Made by a program: the position numbers and the translations under genes. Shown here piece after piece: positions 15,733 through 23,990 of a stretch of DNA of 64,000 bases. Below the pieces are notes generated by a model. That model did no database searches. It saw nothing but the letters and a program-made list of their open reading frames with translations, and had not been told where the DNA came from. Within the stretch, counting starts at the first letter, position 1, and every line of letters starts with the position of its first letter. This DNA is from Marinoscillum sp964351625 (GTDB taxonomy: Bacteria > Bacteroidota > Bacteroidia > Cytophagales > Cyclobacteriaceae), in the NCBI GenBank assembly GCA_964351625.1, contig CAYGOV010000010.1, positions 62,001 to 126,000 on the forward strand, written 5' to 3'.

Positions 15733-16824
15733 ATGAATTTTCAAAAGCTAATGGTAGCATGTTTCATGTTACCAATATTAATATTGACGAGTTGTGATAA
15801 GGACAATAATGACGATCCGAATCCTTCAGATGGTGATAATATAGCACCAATCATTAATTCTGAAGCACCTTTAAATGATGCAATCGATGTGCCTCGTAAC
15901 CAAACGGTGACTATAGAATTTAATGAAGAAATGGATCCTGCTACTATCAATAGCACCACGTTTTCACTTAAGCAAGGCACTTCGGCTGTTGCGGGTGTAG
16001 TGGCTTATACAGGCACTACTGCAACATTCACGTCCACGGCGAATTTGAGTGCTAACAAGCTATATACTGCAACAATTACTACTGGCGCAAAGGATAAAGC
16101 TGGAAATGCTTTGGGCATCAATTCCACTTGGAATTTTACAACTGGTGGTTCAACTGCAGTGCTAGCGACTGTTGATTTAGGTGGCGCAAGCAACTACGTG
16201 ATTCTCGCGAAAACGGCAATCAACAATAGCTCCACTTCAGCGATTACAGGTCATTTGGGATTGAGTCCTGCTGCTACTTCTTATATCACAGGATTGTCAT
16301 TGGTTGATTTCACCGGATATGCTACATCTGCTCAGGTAACAGGAAATGTATATGCGGCAGACATGGCAGATCCAACTCCGATCACACTGACCACAGCGGT
16401 CAGCAATATGATCACAGCTTACAATGATGCAGCGGGAAGACCATCTCCAGACTTTTTGGAATTGGGAACGGGTAATATTGGTGGTAAAACACTCGCAGCA
16501 GGTCTTTACAAATGGACCAATACAGTGACTATTCCTGGAGATGTTACTTTGTCTGGTGGAGCCAATGATATTTGGATCTTCCAGATAGCTGGTGATCTTA
16601 CACAAAGTGCAGCTGCTAAAATCATTTTGACTGGTGGAGCTCAGGCTAAGAATATCTTCTGGCAAGTAGCTGGCGAAGCTACTTTTGGAACTACTTCGCA
16701 TTTTGAAGGAAACATATTATCTATGACAGCAATCACCTTCCAAACAGGAGCATCTTTCACAGGACGTGCACTTGCACAAACAGCTGTTATTTTGGATGCT
16801 AATGCCATTACTAAGGTTAATTAA
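15733..16824 (+). CDS. Ice-binding (DUF3494) lipoprotein with Ig-like domain
   Basis: A 363-residue protein with a lipoprotein signal (lipobox ILTSC, Cys near residue 21). Residues ~38-140 form an SbsA/Big_5-type Ig-like domain (APLNDAIDVPRNQTVTIEFNEEMDP, later AGNALGINSTWNFTTG). Residues ~147-363 are the DUF3494 ice-binding domain: YVILAKTAINNSSTSAITGHLGLSPAA, then LAAGLYKWTNTVTIPGDVTL, NDIWIFQIAGDL and KNIFWQVAGEATFGTTSHFEGNIL. The family binds ice crystals. Here the domain is tethered to the cell surface rather than free, so adhesion to ice or protection of the cell at ice is likely. Confidence 0.93.
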   Translation: MNFQKLMVACFMLPILILTSCDKDNNDDPNPSDGDNIAPIINSEAPLNDAIDVPRNQTVTIEFNEEMDPATINSTTFSLKQGTSAVAGVVAYTGTTATFTSTANLSANKLYTATITTGAKDKAGNALGINSTWNFTTGGSTAVLATVDLGGASNYVILAKTAINNSSTSAITGHLGLSPAATSYITGLSLVDFTGYATSAQVTGNVYAADMADPTPITLTTAVSNMITAYNDAAGRPSPDFLELGTGNIGGKTLAAGLYKWTNTVTIPGDVTLSGGANDIWIFQIAGDLTQSAAAKIILTGGAQAKNIFWQVAGEATFGTTSHFEGNILSMTAITFQTGASFTGRALAQTAVILDANAITKVN

Positions 16825-16855
16825 GACTCAGTACGTATTGATGATGATTAACAGG

Positions 16856-16886
16856 AGCCACCCAATTTTGGGTGGCTTTATTTTGG
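16856..16886 (+). terminator. Terminator after the ice-binding gene
   Basis: GCCACCC, loop AATTTT, GGGTGGC, then a T-rich run; a 7-bp perfect stem 32 bp after the stop. Confidence 0.85.
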
Positions 16887-17003
16887 TTCAATTTTTAACG
16901 CATTGCCAAATTACTTCAAGTGTCATGATTTAGTGAACAAAAAGAAAGTGGTTATTATTGGTTTAAGTTTATTGCGGATTGAACCAACTAATAATTTGAA
17001 GCC

Positions 17004-17422
17004 ATGAAAGTTTTTGTCTTTAGAGAGATACTTTGGGACATCATTGAAGGGACACCATACTTGGGTGTAGCTCCACTCAATTTTGCAGCACATGTGTTGC
17101 AGGGTTTCGAGAAGTTTTGTGAAAGTGTTACTGATGTTTACCCTTAAATTAAGACAATCATCATCACAGCACGAAAGGACGGGAGTTTTGTCTTTGCGAA
17201 TGGGGAGATGCATACAGAGTAAGTACCGAACCTATCAAAGTCGTGAATACAGTAGGCGCAGGAGATTCTTTTAGCGCAGCTTTCGCTTGTATTTATGCCA
17301 AGACCAATTATCCTGTGAAAGCAGCTAAGATTGCCAATAAGGTAGGCGGATTCGTAGCTTCCAATGCTGGTCCCAATCCAATTTACTCAAAGGAAATTAA
17401 GGAGTTGTTGGCATCTATCTGA
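17004..17422 (+). pseudogene. PfkB-family sugar kinase (fructokinase-like) pseudogene
   Basis: The start reads MKVFVFREILWDIIEGTPYL and PLNFAAHV, the N-terminus of a PfkB fructokinase. It then jumps to the late region (GFEKFCESVTDVYP, a TAA stop, KTIIITARKDGSFVFANGEM), shifts frame near 17216, and continues VNTVGAGDSFSAAF to the natural end ELLASI. The catalytic GAGD motif survives, but about 170 residues of the middle are gone and there is a stop and a frameshift. The Gly in the N-terminal GG pair has also changed (YLGVAP). It cannot make a working kinase. Confidence 0.85.
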
Positions 17423-17446
17423 TTTAGAGTTATCATAATCTCTTTT

Positions 17447-17480
17447 CTTGGTTTCTCATTATCTTGGTTTCTAAACCAAG
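17447..17480 (+). promoter_or_regulatory. Palindromic leader before the DASS transporter
   Basis: CTTGGTTTCT occurs at 17447-17456 and again at 17463-17472. The second copy is half of a perfect palindrome CTTGGTTT-CT-AAACCAAG ending 4 bp before ATG 17485. A closely related leader precedes the gene at 19062 (19035-19056). Confidence 0.5.
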
Positions 17481-17484
17481 ACCA

Positions 17485-18951
17485 ATGAAGCACTATAGAA
17501 GATTAATTACCATTGTTTTAGGCCCATTGGTTTTCGTACTCTTGCAGTTTTTCGAACGACCTGCTGCTATGAGTATGCCAGCCTTCCAGGTAATGGCAGT
17601 CACCATTTGGGTTGCGATTTGGTGGATCACTGAGGCCATTCCTATAGCAGTGACTGCACTGTTACCTATTGTTTTGTTCCCGTTGACAGGGGCATTGAAT
17701 TTGGGTGCAACCACCTCTTCTTTTGGTCATAAGTATGTCTTTCTCTACCTCGGTGGATTTATGATAGCCATAGCTATTGAGAAGTGGGATTTGCATAAGC
17801 GAATTGCGCTTTACATCATCACATTGATAGGGTCTAGTATGGTAAGGATCATTCTAGGCTTCATGATAGCAACAGGATTTCTCTCCATGTGGATCTCAAA
17901 TACTGCCACTACTGTCATGATGCTTCCGATTGCCATGGCTGTGATCACCCAGTTTCGAAATAGTAGAATTGAGACAGTTGACAATTCTAATAATGTTGGC
18001 AAAGCCTTAATGTTAGCTATTGCTTACAGTGCCTCTATTGGTGGATTTGCTACACTTATAGGCACACCACCCAATCTTGTGTTGGCGGGGATATTGGAAG
18101 AAACCTACCATGTGAAGATCAGCTTTTTGGATTGGATGAAATTTGGATTTCCAATCTCTTTCATTCTGCTTTTTGTTTGCTGGAAGTACCTCACAACTAA
18201 GGCATTTGACCTACATAAGGTAAGGTTTCCAGGCGGTTCAGAAGCTATCAGAGGAATGAGAAAAGAACTGGGGAAAGTAACGAGAGAAGAGAAGATGGTC
18301 CTTGTGGTATTCATAGGAACTGCACTGTTATGGGTTACCCGATCCCTCATAGAACAAGTGATACCAGCTCTTGATGATACTATTATTGCAATGGCAGGTG
18401 GATTAGTGCTTTTCATTTTACCAGCATCTTCTGGCGAGCGATTACTTGAGTGGAAGGATTGTGTACGGTTGCCATGGGATATTATTTTACTCTTTGGAGG
18501 AGGTTTGGCACTAGCCAAAGGATTTAGCGATACCGGTCTTGCGGTTTGGATAGCTTCTCAGCTTACTCAATTGGAAGGTTTGAGCCTGATTTTGCTGATA
18601 CTCATCCTTGTGGCATCTGTAAATTTCTTGACTGAAATCACCTCCAATTTAGCCACCACCGCAATGTTGCTTCCAGTGCTTGCACCTATGGCAATGGCCT
18701 TTGACTTGCATCCATATATGATCATGGTGTCTGTCACTATTTCGGCTTCCTGTGCTTTCATGCTGCCTGTAGCTACGCCACCCAATGCTGTCGTATTTGG
18801 CTCAGGTTATTTGAGAATACCTGATATGATGCGTGCAGGGATTTTTATGAATTTGATATCTATAGTAGTGATCACCGTCATGACCTATTACTTATTGCCT
18901 TTGGTTTGGGATTTTGATAAGGCTGTTTTTCCTTTAGAATTTATGAAATAA
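17485..18951 (+). CDS. DASS/SLC13-family sodium:anion symporter
   Basis: About 488 residues from ATG 17485; a TTG seven codons upstream is possible but falls inside a palindrome. The protein has ~11-12 membrane segments and the two conserved SNT-type motifs (WISNTATTVMMLPIA and EITSNLATTAMLLPV), plus GTPPNLVLAG and ATPPNAVVFGSG. The family moves dicarboxylates, citrate or sulfate with sodium; the substrate here cannot be read. The leader is shared with the following hydrolase gene, so the two may be co-regulated. Confidence 0.9.
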   Translation: MKHYRRLITIVLGPLVFVLLQFFERPAAMSMPAFQVMAVTIWVAIWWITEAIPIAVTALLPIVLFPLTGALNLGATTSSFGHKYVFLYLGGFMIAIAIEKWDLHKRIALYIITLIGSSMVRIILGFMIATGFLSMWISNTATTVMMLPIAMAVITQFRNSRIETVDNSNNVGKALMLAIAYSASIGGFATLIGTPPNLVLAGILEETYHVKISFLDWMKFGFPISFILLFVCWKYLTTKAFDLHKVRFPGGSEAIRGMRKELGKVTREEKMVLVVFIGTALLWVTRSLIEQVIPALDDTIIAMAGGLVLFILPASSGERLLEWKDCVRLPWDIILLFGGGLALAKGFSDTGLAVWIASQLTQLEGLSLILLILILVASVNFLTEITSNLATTAMLLPVLAPMAMAFDLHPYMIMVSVTISASCAFMLPVATPPNAVVFGSGYLRIPDMMRAGIFMNLISIVVITVMTYYLLPLVWDFDKAVFPLEFMK

Positions 18952-19034
18952 ATAAACGTTGCGGATAAGCTAAGTTTAAATACCTAGCAATAATGATCTC
19001 AAATTTGAATTAGATCAACTTTCTCGGTTTATAC

Positions 19035-19056
19035 TTATCTTGTTTTCAAAACCATA
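19035..19056 (+). promoter_or_regulatory. Leader motif shared with the DASS gene
   Basis: TTATCTTGTTTTCAAAACCA lies 20 bp before ATG 19062 (measured from the G of TTATCTTG) and matches the element before the DASS gene (TTATCTTGGTTTCTAAACCA, 19 bp). Both are preceded by a TCT-[TC]-GGTTT block. Confidence 0.5.
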
Positions 19057-19061
19057 TCCCT

Positions 19062-19946
19062 ATGAAAGACATCAAGAAAGAAGACCTAGACCAGAAAGTA
19101 TTTGATCTGTACGATGATTATGCCCACAATCGGATTGAGCGTCGGGACTTCCTAGAGAAACTTTCAATTTATACAGTAGGTGGACTCACTTTGCCTTCAT
19201 TGATGAGTTTCATCATGCCTGATTACAAAAAGCAGCAAGTGGCTCAAGATGATCCGAGAATCAAGACCGAGTACATCACCTATCAGTCGCCCAATGGAGG
19301 AGGAGAAATCCGTGGTTTGCTCTGTATGCCGGCTGATGCCAAAGCACCTTTAGGTGGTATTGTAGTGGTTCATGAAAATAGAGGCCTCAATCCACATATT
19401 GAGGATGTAGGAAGAAGGGCTGCTCTTGCAGGATTTATCTCGCTTGCTCCAGATGCTTTGACACCATTAGGTGGTTATCCAGGAACAGATGACGAAGGTC
19501 GCGAGCTGCAGCGCCAGCGTGACCGCAATGAAATGCTCGAAGATTTTATTGCAGCATTCAACTCTCTCAAAGTACACCAGATGTGCAATGGCAAGGTTGG
19601 AGTTGTTGGTTTTTGCTTCGGGGGATGGATTGCCAACATGATGGCCGTCAGACTCTCAGATCTAGCAGCTTCAGTACCCTTTTATGGAGGGCAAGTAGAT
19701 GCGGCTCTGGTACAAGAAATCCAAGCGCCATTACAATTGCATTATGGCGAACTGGATACGCGCGTCAATGAAGGATGGCCAGCATATGAGCTTGCCTTAA
19801 AGGAAAATAATAAAACCTATGAAGCCTTTTTCTATCCGAAAGCAAATCATGGTTTTCACAATGACACTACGCCACGTTATGACAAAGAAGCTGCTGAATT
19901 GGCTTGGGCTAGGACTGTTGAGTTTTTTGAGAAGAACTTGAAGTAG
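19062..19946 (+). CDS. Exported dienelactone-hydrolase family protein
   Basis: A 294-residue protein. Residues ~20-50 contain a twin-arginine-like signal (ERRDFLEK, then a hydrophobic stretch), so it is probably exported by Tat. The alpha/beta-hydrolase domain follows: the nucleophile Cys in GFCFGG, Asp in GELDTRVN and His in ANHGFHND form the Cys-Asp-His triad of dienelactone hydrolases. Also present are VVVHENRGLNPHI and RRAALAGFISLAPD. Substrate unknown; many relatives act on lactones or esters outside aromatic degradation. Its leader matches that of the DASS transporter. Confidence 0.88.
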   Translation: MKDIKKEDLDQKVFDLYDDYAHNRIERRDFLEKLSIYTVGGLTLPSLMSFIMPDYKKQQVAQDDPRIKTEYITYQSPNGGGEIRGLLCMPADAKAPLGGIVVVHENRGLNPHIEDVGRRAALAGFISLAPDALTPLGGYPGTDDEGRELQRQRDRNEMLEDFIAAFNSLKVHQMCNGKVGVVGFCFGGWIANMMAVRLSDLAASVPFYGGQVDAALVQEIQAPLQLHYGELDTRVNEGWPAYELALKENNKTYEAFFYPKANHGFHNDTTPRYDKEAAELAWARTVEFFEKNLK

Positions 19947-20227
19947 CAACTCGTGTATTTCAAGGTAATGGATCGAGTATTACTCTTTTTGAACTTTTAA
20001 TTTCGGTTTTAGCACTTTTGCTAGTAAAATTTAACTGTTAATAAGTGCCGAATTTCGACTCTTATTGTCGGAATTTGTATCACTTGGATTCAGCGTAAAT
20101 CCATGGTTTCGTACCTGCCTTAAGATCCCATTTTCAGAATGAATCCCTGAAAAGGGCATTTAAATGATTTAAAATCAGTATTTTTGTAAACAAATAAGTC
20201 TTAAAATGACTTTTTATTCTGAATGAG
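19947..20227. other. Intergenic stretch, no gene seen
   Basis: AT-rich sequence between the hydrolase and the short minus-strand frame. TATTTTTG at 20179-20186 matches the TANNTTTG -7 box. AAGTC-TTAAAAT-GACTT plus T-rich sequence near 20197-20217 could be a weak terminator. Nothing stronger was found. Confidence 0.35.
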
Positions 20228-20398
20228 TTAAGCAGTCTGCTTCTCTTGAACAATAATTTCCTTTTTTTGATCGATTACAAAAAGTCCATAGTTATCAAAC
20301 ACAGCATTACTGCTTTGGCCTTGTGCCAAGTCAGTATTGCTGTTGGGAAAAACTGATTTTTTGTGCGTGTGGATGCTCAGTCGGGCACCATTTCGCAT
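20228..20398 (-). CDS. Short open frame, 56 residues, unknown
   Basis: An ATG at 20398 on the minus strand opens a frame reading MRNGARLSIHTHKKSVFPNS, then GQSSNAVFDNYGLFVIDQKK and a polar end EKQTA. The composition is protein-like, and it divides the otherwise empty 565-bp gap before argD. It could be a real small gene or the tail of a lost gene. No family recognised. Confidence 0.35.
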   Translation of the reverse strand: MRNGARLSIHTHKKSVFPNSNTDLAQGQSSNAVFDNYGLFVIDQKKEIIVQEKQTA

Positions 20399-20511
20399 TG
20401 CATTCGGCTAATGAGCTAATTCAGCTCTATTCATAAAATGAGCGTAGACAAAGCCTTTTTATATCTCAATAGAAAAAAAATCTAAGCCAAATAAATATTA
20501 CAAAATAACCA

Positions 20512-21705
20512 ATGAGTTATTCGACAAAAGAACTTCACGAAATAGATAGTAAACACTACCTGCCCACTTTTCGCCGCTATCCATTGGCGTTTAAGAAAGG
20601 TGCAGGCTCACGCCTTTGGGACATGGAAGGCAATGAATACATAGACGCACTAGCGGGAATCGCGGTGAATAATGTCGGTCATGCACATCCGAAGGTTGCT
20701 GATGCTATTGCGAAACAAGCGCACGAACTGATCCATATTTCTAATTTTTATTTGAGTGAGCCTCAAATGGTGCTGGCGAAAAGGCTTGCTGAGCTTTCAG
20801 GTTTGGAGCGGGTATTTTTTGGGAACAGCGGAGCGGAAGCTGCAGAAGGCGCCATCAAAATTGCCCGAAAGTACGCAAGTAAAAATGGACGTGGTGGTAC
20901 CATTATGACGATGAAAAATGCTTTTCATGGTCGAACTATGGCAACTATAGCGGCCACAGGCAAGCAAGCCATGATGATTGGTTTTGATCCGATACCCACA
21001 GGATTTTGTCATGTGCCTTTCAATAACATGGACATCATTCGCGAAAAGGTCAATCAGGATGTTGCAGCGATTATGCTGGAGCCTATCCAGGGTGAGGGAG
21101 GAATCAATTTGGCTGAGAAAGCTTTTCTGAAAGAACTAAGAGCATTTTGCGATGAGCAAAACATAGTGTTGATCTTCGATGAAATCCAGTCAGGAATTGG
21201 GAGGACAGGAAAGATGTTTGCCCATGAGCATTTTGGCGTCAAGCCAGATATAATGACTTTGGCGAAAGCCCTAGGAGGAGGAATGCCTATAGGTGCTGTT
21301 CTCGCTTCGGAGCGTGTCGGGTCAGCCATAGACTGGGGAGATCATGGAACTACGTTTGGTGGAAACCCGCTGGCATGCGCAGCAGCTTTGGCTACATTGG
21401 AAGTTGTAGCGGAGGAAAACCTAATGCAACAGGCTTTGGACAAAGGAGCTTGGCTCATGCAAGCATGTGAAAAAGCCAAAGCTGATTACCCTGAGATTAA
21501 AGAAATAAGAGGATATGGTCTGATGATCGGAGTGGAACTGACCATAGAATCTAAGCCGATAGTCGCTACTATGTTAGCACACAAAGTTTTAGCAAATGCT
21601 ACGGCGGGAAATGTCATCAGACTCGTGCCGCCACTTAATATCCCGATGGATGATTTGAAAAAGGTTTTTGAAGTCATGCTACTATCAATCAAAGAAAACA
21701 GATAA
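20512..21705 (+). CDS. argD: Acetylornithine aminotransferase
   Basis: A 397-residue class III aminotransferase of normal length. It shows DALAGIAVNNVGHAHP, the PLP phosphate site GNSGAEAAEGAIKIARK, AFHGRT, the DEIQSGIGRTG motif and the PLP lysine in TLAKALGGGMPIGA. It converts N-acetylglutamate semialdehyde to N-acetylornithine in arginine synthesis; such enzymes often also act on succinyldiaminopimelate. The stop overlaps the argC start by one base (TAATG), and argJ follows, so the argD-C-J order supports the arginine role. Confidence 0.92.
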   Translation: MSYSTKELHEIDSKHYLPTFRRYPLAFKKGAGSRLWDMEGNEYIDALAGIAVNNVGHAHPKVADAIAKQAHELIHISNFYLSEPQMVLAKRLAELSGLERVFFGNSGAEAAEGAIKIARKYASKNGRGGTIMTMKNAFHGRTMATIAATGKQAMMIGFDPIPTGFCHVPFNNMDIIREKVNQDVAAIMLEPIQGEGGINLAEKAFLKELRAFCDEQNIVLIFDEIQSGIGRTGKMFAHEHFGVKPDIMTLAKALGGGMPIGAVLASERVGSAIDWGDHGTTFGGNPLACAAALATLEVVAEENLMQQALDKGAWLMQACEKAKADYPEIKEIRGYGLMIGVELTIESKPIVATMLAHKVLANATAGNVIRLVPPLNIPMDDLKKVFEVMLLSIKENR

Positions 21706-22742
21706 TGAAAAGACATAAAATAGCGATAGTAGGAGCTACTGGTTACACGGGAAGTGAACTGGTTAGAATCTTGATCAATCACCCAGAATTAGAGATCACC
21801 GCCATTACTTCTGAAAGTAGAAAGGGAGAGAAGTTCTCTGATGTGCATCCACAGTTTACAGGCATTTTTGAGCCTACCTTGGTGAGTATTGAAGACATAG
21901 CTGACCTTGATTTGGATCTCGTTTTCCTAGCGCTTCCTCATGGCGTGTCTATGGATTTTGTAAAGAAGCATCACGATAAGTCTTTCAAGATTGTAGACTT
22001 AAGTGGAGACTTTAGGCTTTCATCAAAAGATGTCTATGAGTCTTGGTATAAGAAGGATCACAGCTACGAGCCGGGTTTTGAATCAGCAGTATTTGGTTTA
22101 CCTGAACTTTGGCGCAAGCGCATAAAAGAAGCTCGACTGGTGGCTAATCCTGGATGTTTTCCCACTTCTTCCATTTTAGCCATAGCGCCATTGCTGAAGG
22201 AAGGGATTATCGACAAGAATCACATTGTGATTGATTCCAAAACGGGAGTAACTGGAGCAGGTATCAAAGCCAAACCCAACACTCATTTCCCAATGGTCAA
22301 TGACAACTTCACTGCCTATGGACTTAAGAATCATCGGCATACCATTGAGATACAGGAGATCATTAGCAAATATGCCAATGTGAAATCCACTGTGCTTTTC
22401 ACGCCGCATCTACTACCAGTAGACCGGGGTATTTTGTCTACATGCTATACCAAACCAAATCGTGACATCACTTCGGAGGAAGTAGCTAAGATTTATGAAG
22501 ATTATTATAAAGAAGAGCCATTTGTTCGGGTCAGAAAGGATTTACCTAGTCTGAAGCAAGTGAGAGGCACCAATTTCTTCGATGTGTACAGCACATATGA
22601 TGAAAGAACGAACACGATTATTACCATCGGGGTGATAGACAACCTTGTGAAAGGTGCTGCTGGACAAGCCGTTCAAAACATGAATATCATGCTGGGAATG
22701 GCTGAGTCAGCAGGTCTAAACATATCACCATTACAACCATAA
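21705..22742 (+). CDS. argC: N-acetyl-gamma-glutamyl-phosphate reductase
   Basis: A 345-residue enzyme with the N-terminal NADP-binding motif IVGATGYTGSELVRIL and the catalytic Cys in VANPGCFPTSSILA near residue 150. Also present are SGDFRL, DSKTGVTGAG and the C-terminal VIDNLVKGAAGQAVQN. It reduces N-acetylglutamyl phosphate to the semialdehyde, the step before ArgD. It is directly coupled to argD. No unusual feature. Confidence 0.95.
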   Translation: MKRHKIAIVGATGYTGSELVRILINHPELEITAITSESRKGEKFSDVHPQFTGIFEPTLVSIEDIADLDLDLVFLALPHGVSMDFVKKHHDKSFKIVDLSGDFRLSSKDVYESWYKKDHSYEPGFESAVFGLPELWRKRIKEARLVANPGCFPTSSILAIAPLLKEGIIDKNHIVIDSKTGVTGAGIKAKPNTHFPMVNDNFTAYGLKNHRHTIEIQEIISKYANVKSTVLFTPHLLPVDRGILSTCYTKPNRDITSEEVAKIYEDYYKEEPFVRVRKDLPSLKQVRGTNFFDVYSTYDERTNTIITIGVIDNLVKGAAGQAVQNMNIMLGMAESAGLNISPLQP

Positions 22743-22755
22743 AAGTTTTTCGACT

Positions 22756-23979
22756 GTGAACATGATCAGAAATATTACCAATGTAAGAGGGATTAAATGC
22801 TGGGGAGCGCATACGGGTGTTAAGTCCATGCGCCGCGATTTGGCATTGATGTATTCTGAAGTGCCAGCGAAAGTTTCTGCGGTATTCACACAGAACCTTG
22901 TGGTGGCAGAGCCCATCAAACTTACTAAAAAACACCTAGAGGAAAGCGGGAACATCGCAAGTGTACTTGTGGTGAATTCAGGGAATGCCAATGCTGTCAC
23001 AGGGGAGCAGGGGAGACTTGGAGCTCTAGCTATGGCGCAGACGGCTGCCGAAGAATTCAATGTGGATATCAACCAAGTAATGATCGCTTCTACTGGGATT
23101 ATTGGTGTGAAGTTCCCAACCGAAGAGGTAGTGGAAGGGATTCGTGAGAACGTGAAGAAGATCTCTGAAAATTCTAGAGCTGGATCTTTTGCAGCGAATG
23201 CAATTCTTACCACAGATACATTTGCGAAAGAAGGTTATGTAGAATTTCAAATAGATGGCAATACCATCAATATCGGAGGCATAGCCAAAGGGTCTGGCAT
23301 GATTCATCCCAACATGGCGACTATGCTTTCGTTCGCTTTTACAGACCTTAATATTGATCAGAAGTTGCTAGACAAAGCTTTCAAAGAAGCTGTAGATGAT
23401 TCCTTCAATATGATCACGGTGGATGGTGATACTTCTACCAATGATATGGCGTGCATCATGGCCAATGGCTTGGCAGATAATGATATGATCACTTCAGCGA
23501 GCGATCCAAATTATCTCATATTCAAGGAAAAGCTCATGGAGCTGATGGTGCACCTTGCGAAGTTGATTATCTCCGATGGAGAGGGTGCGAGTAAATTTAT
23601 TGAGTACAGATTGAGTGGTGCTAAAACGAAGGAAGACGCTAGGAGAATGATCCGTGTGGTCTCTGATTCATCACTGGTGAAAACTGCGATGTTTGGTCGT
23701 GACCCTAACTGGGGGAGAATCTTAGCCGCTATGGGAAGGTCAGGAATACCTTTTGACACGAACAAAGTGGATCTGTGGCTCGGAAATCAAAATGAGGAAG
23801 TACAAATGCTAGATCAAGGCATGCCAATGGAGTTCGATATGAATCTAGTGAAGCGCATCCTTAAGCAGTCCGAAATCATCATTCAGATGAAACTTAAGGA
23901 AGGAAGAGCATCAGCGGTAGGTTGGGGTACAGATCTCAGTACTGATTATGTGATGTTCAATTCGATGTATACTACCTGA
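22756..23979 (+). CDS. argJ: Bifunctional ornithine acetyltransferase / glutamate N-acetyltransferase
   Basis: A 407-residue ArgJ with the self-cleavage region GSGMIHPNMATML (cut before Thr), the upstream ASTGIIG motif and the C-terminal GRDPNWGRILAAMGRSG and WGTDLSTDYV. It recycles the acetyl group between ornithine and glutamate, the cyclic version of the arginine route. GTG at 22756 or ATG at 22762 may start it; both give a family-like N-terminus. It is the third gene of the argDCJ run and ends 11 bp from the convergent sensor kinase gene. Confidence 0.94.
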   Translation: MNMIRNITNVRGIKCWGAHTGVKSMRRDLALMYSEVPAKVSAVFTQNLVVAEPIKLTKKHLEESGNIASVLVVNSGNANAVTGEQGRLGALAMAQTAAEEFNVDINQVMIASTGIIGVKFPTEEVVEGIRENVKKISENSRAGSFAANAILTTDTFAKEGYVEFQIDGNTINIGGIAKGSGMIHPNMATMLSFAFTDLNIDQKLLDKAFKEAVDDSFNMITVDGDTSTNDMACIMANGLADNDMITSASDPNYLIFKEKLMELMVHLAKLIISDGEGASKFIEYRLSGAKTKEDARRMIRVVSDSSLVKTAMFGRDPNWGRILAAMGRSGIPFDTNKVDLWLGNQNEEVQMLDQGMPMEFDMNLVKRILKQSEIIIQMKLKEGRASAVGWGTDLSTDYVMFNSMYTT

Positions 23980-23990
23980 TAAAAAGTCGC

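Noticed and set aside
16297..16701. 134-residue minus-strand frame inside the ice-binding gene
   Set aside because: It lies antisense to a clear DUF3494 domain and is Ser/Cys-rich noise.
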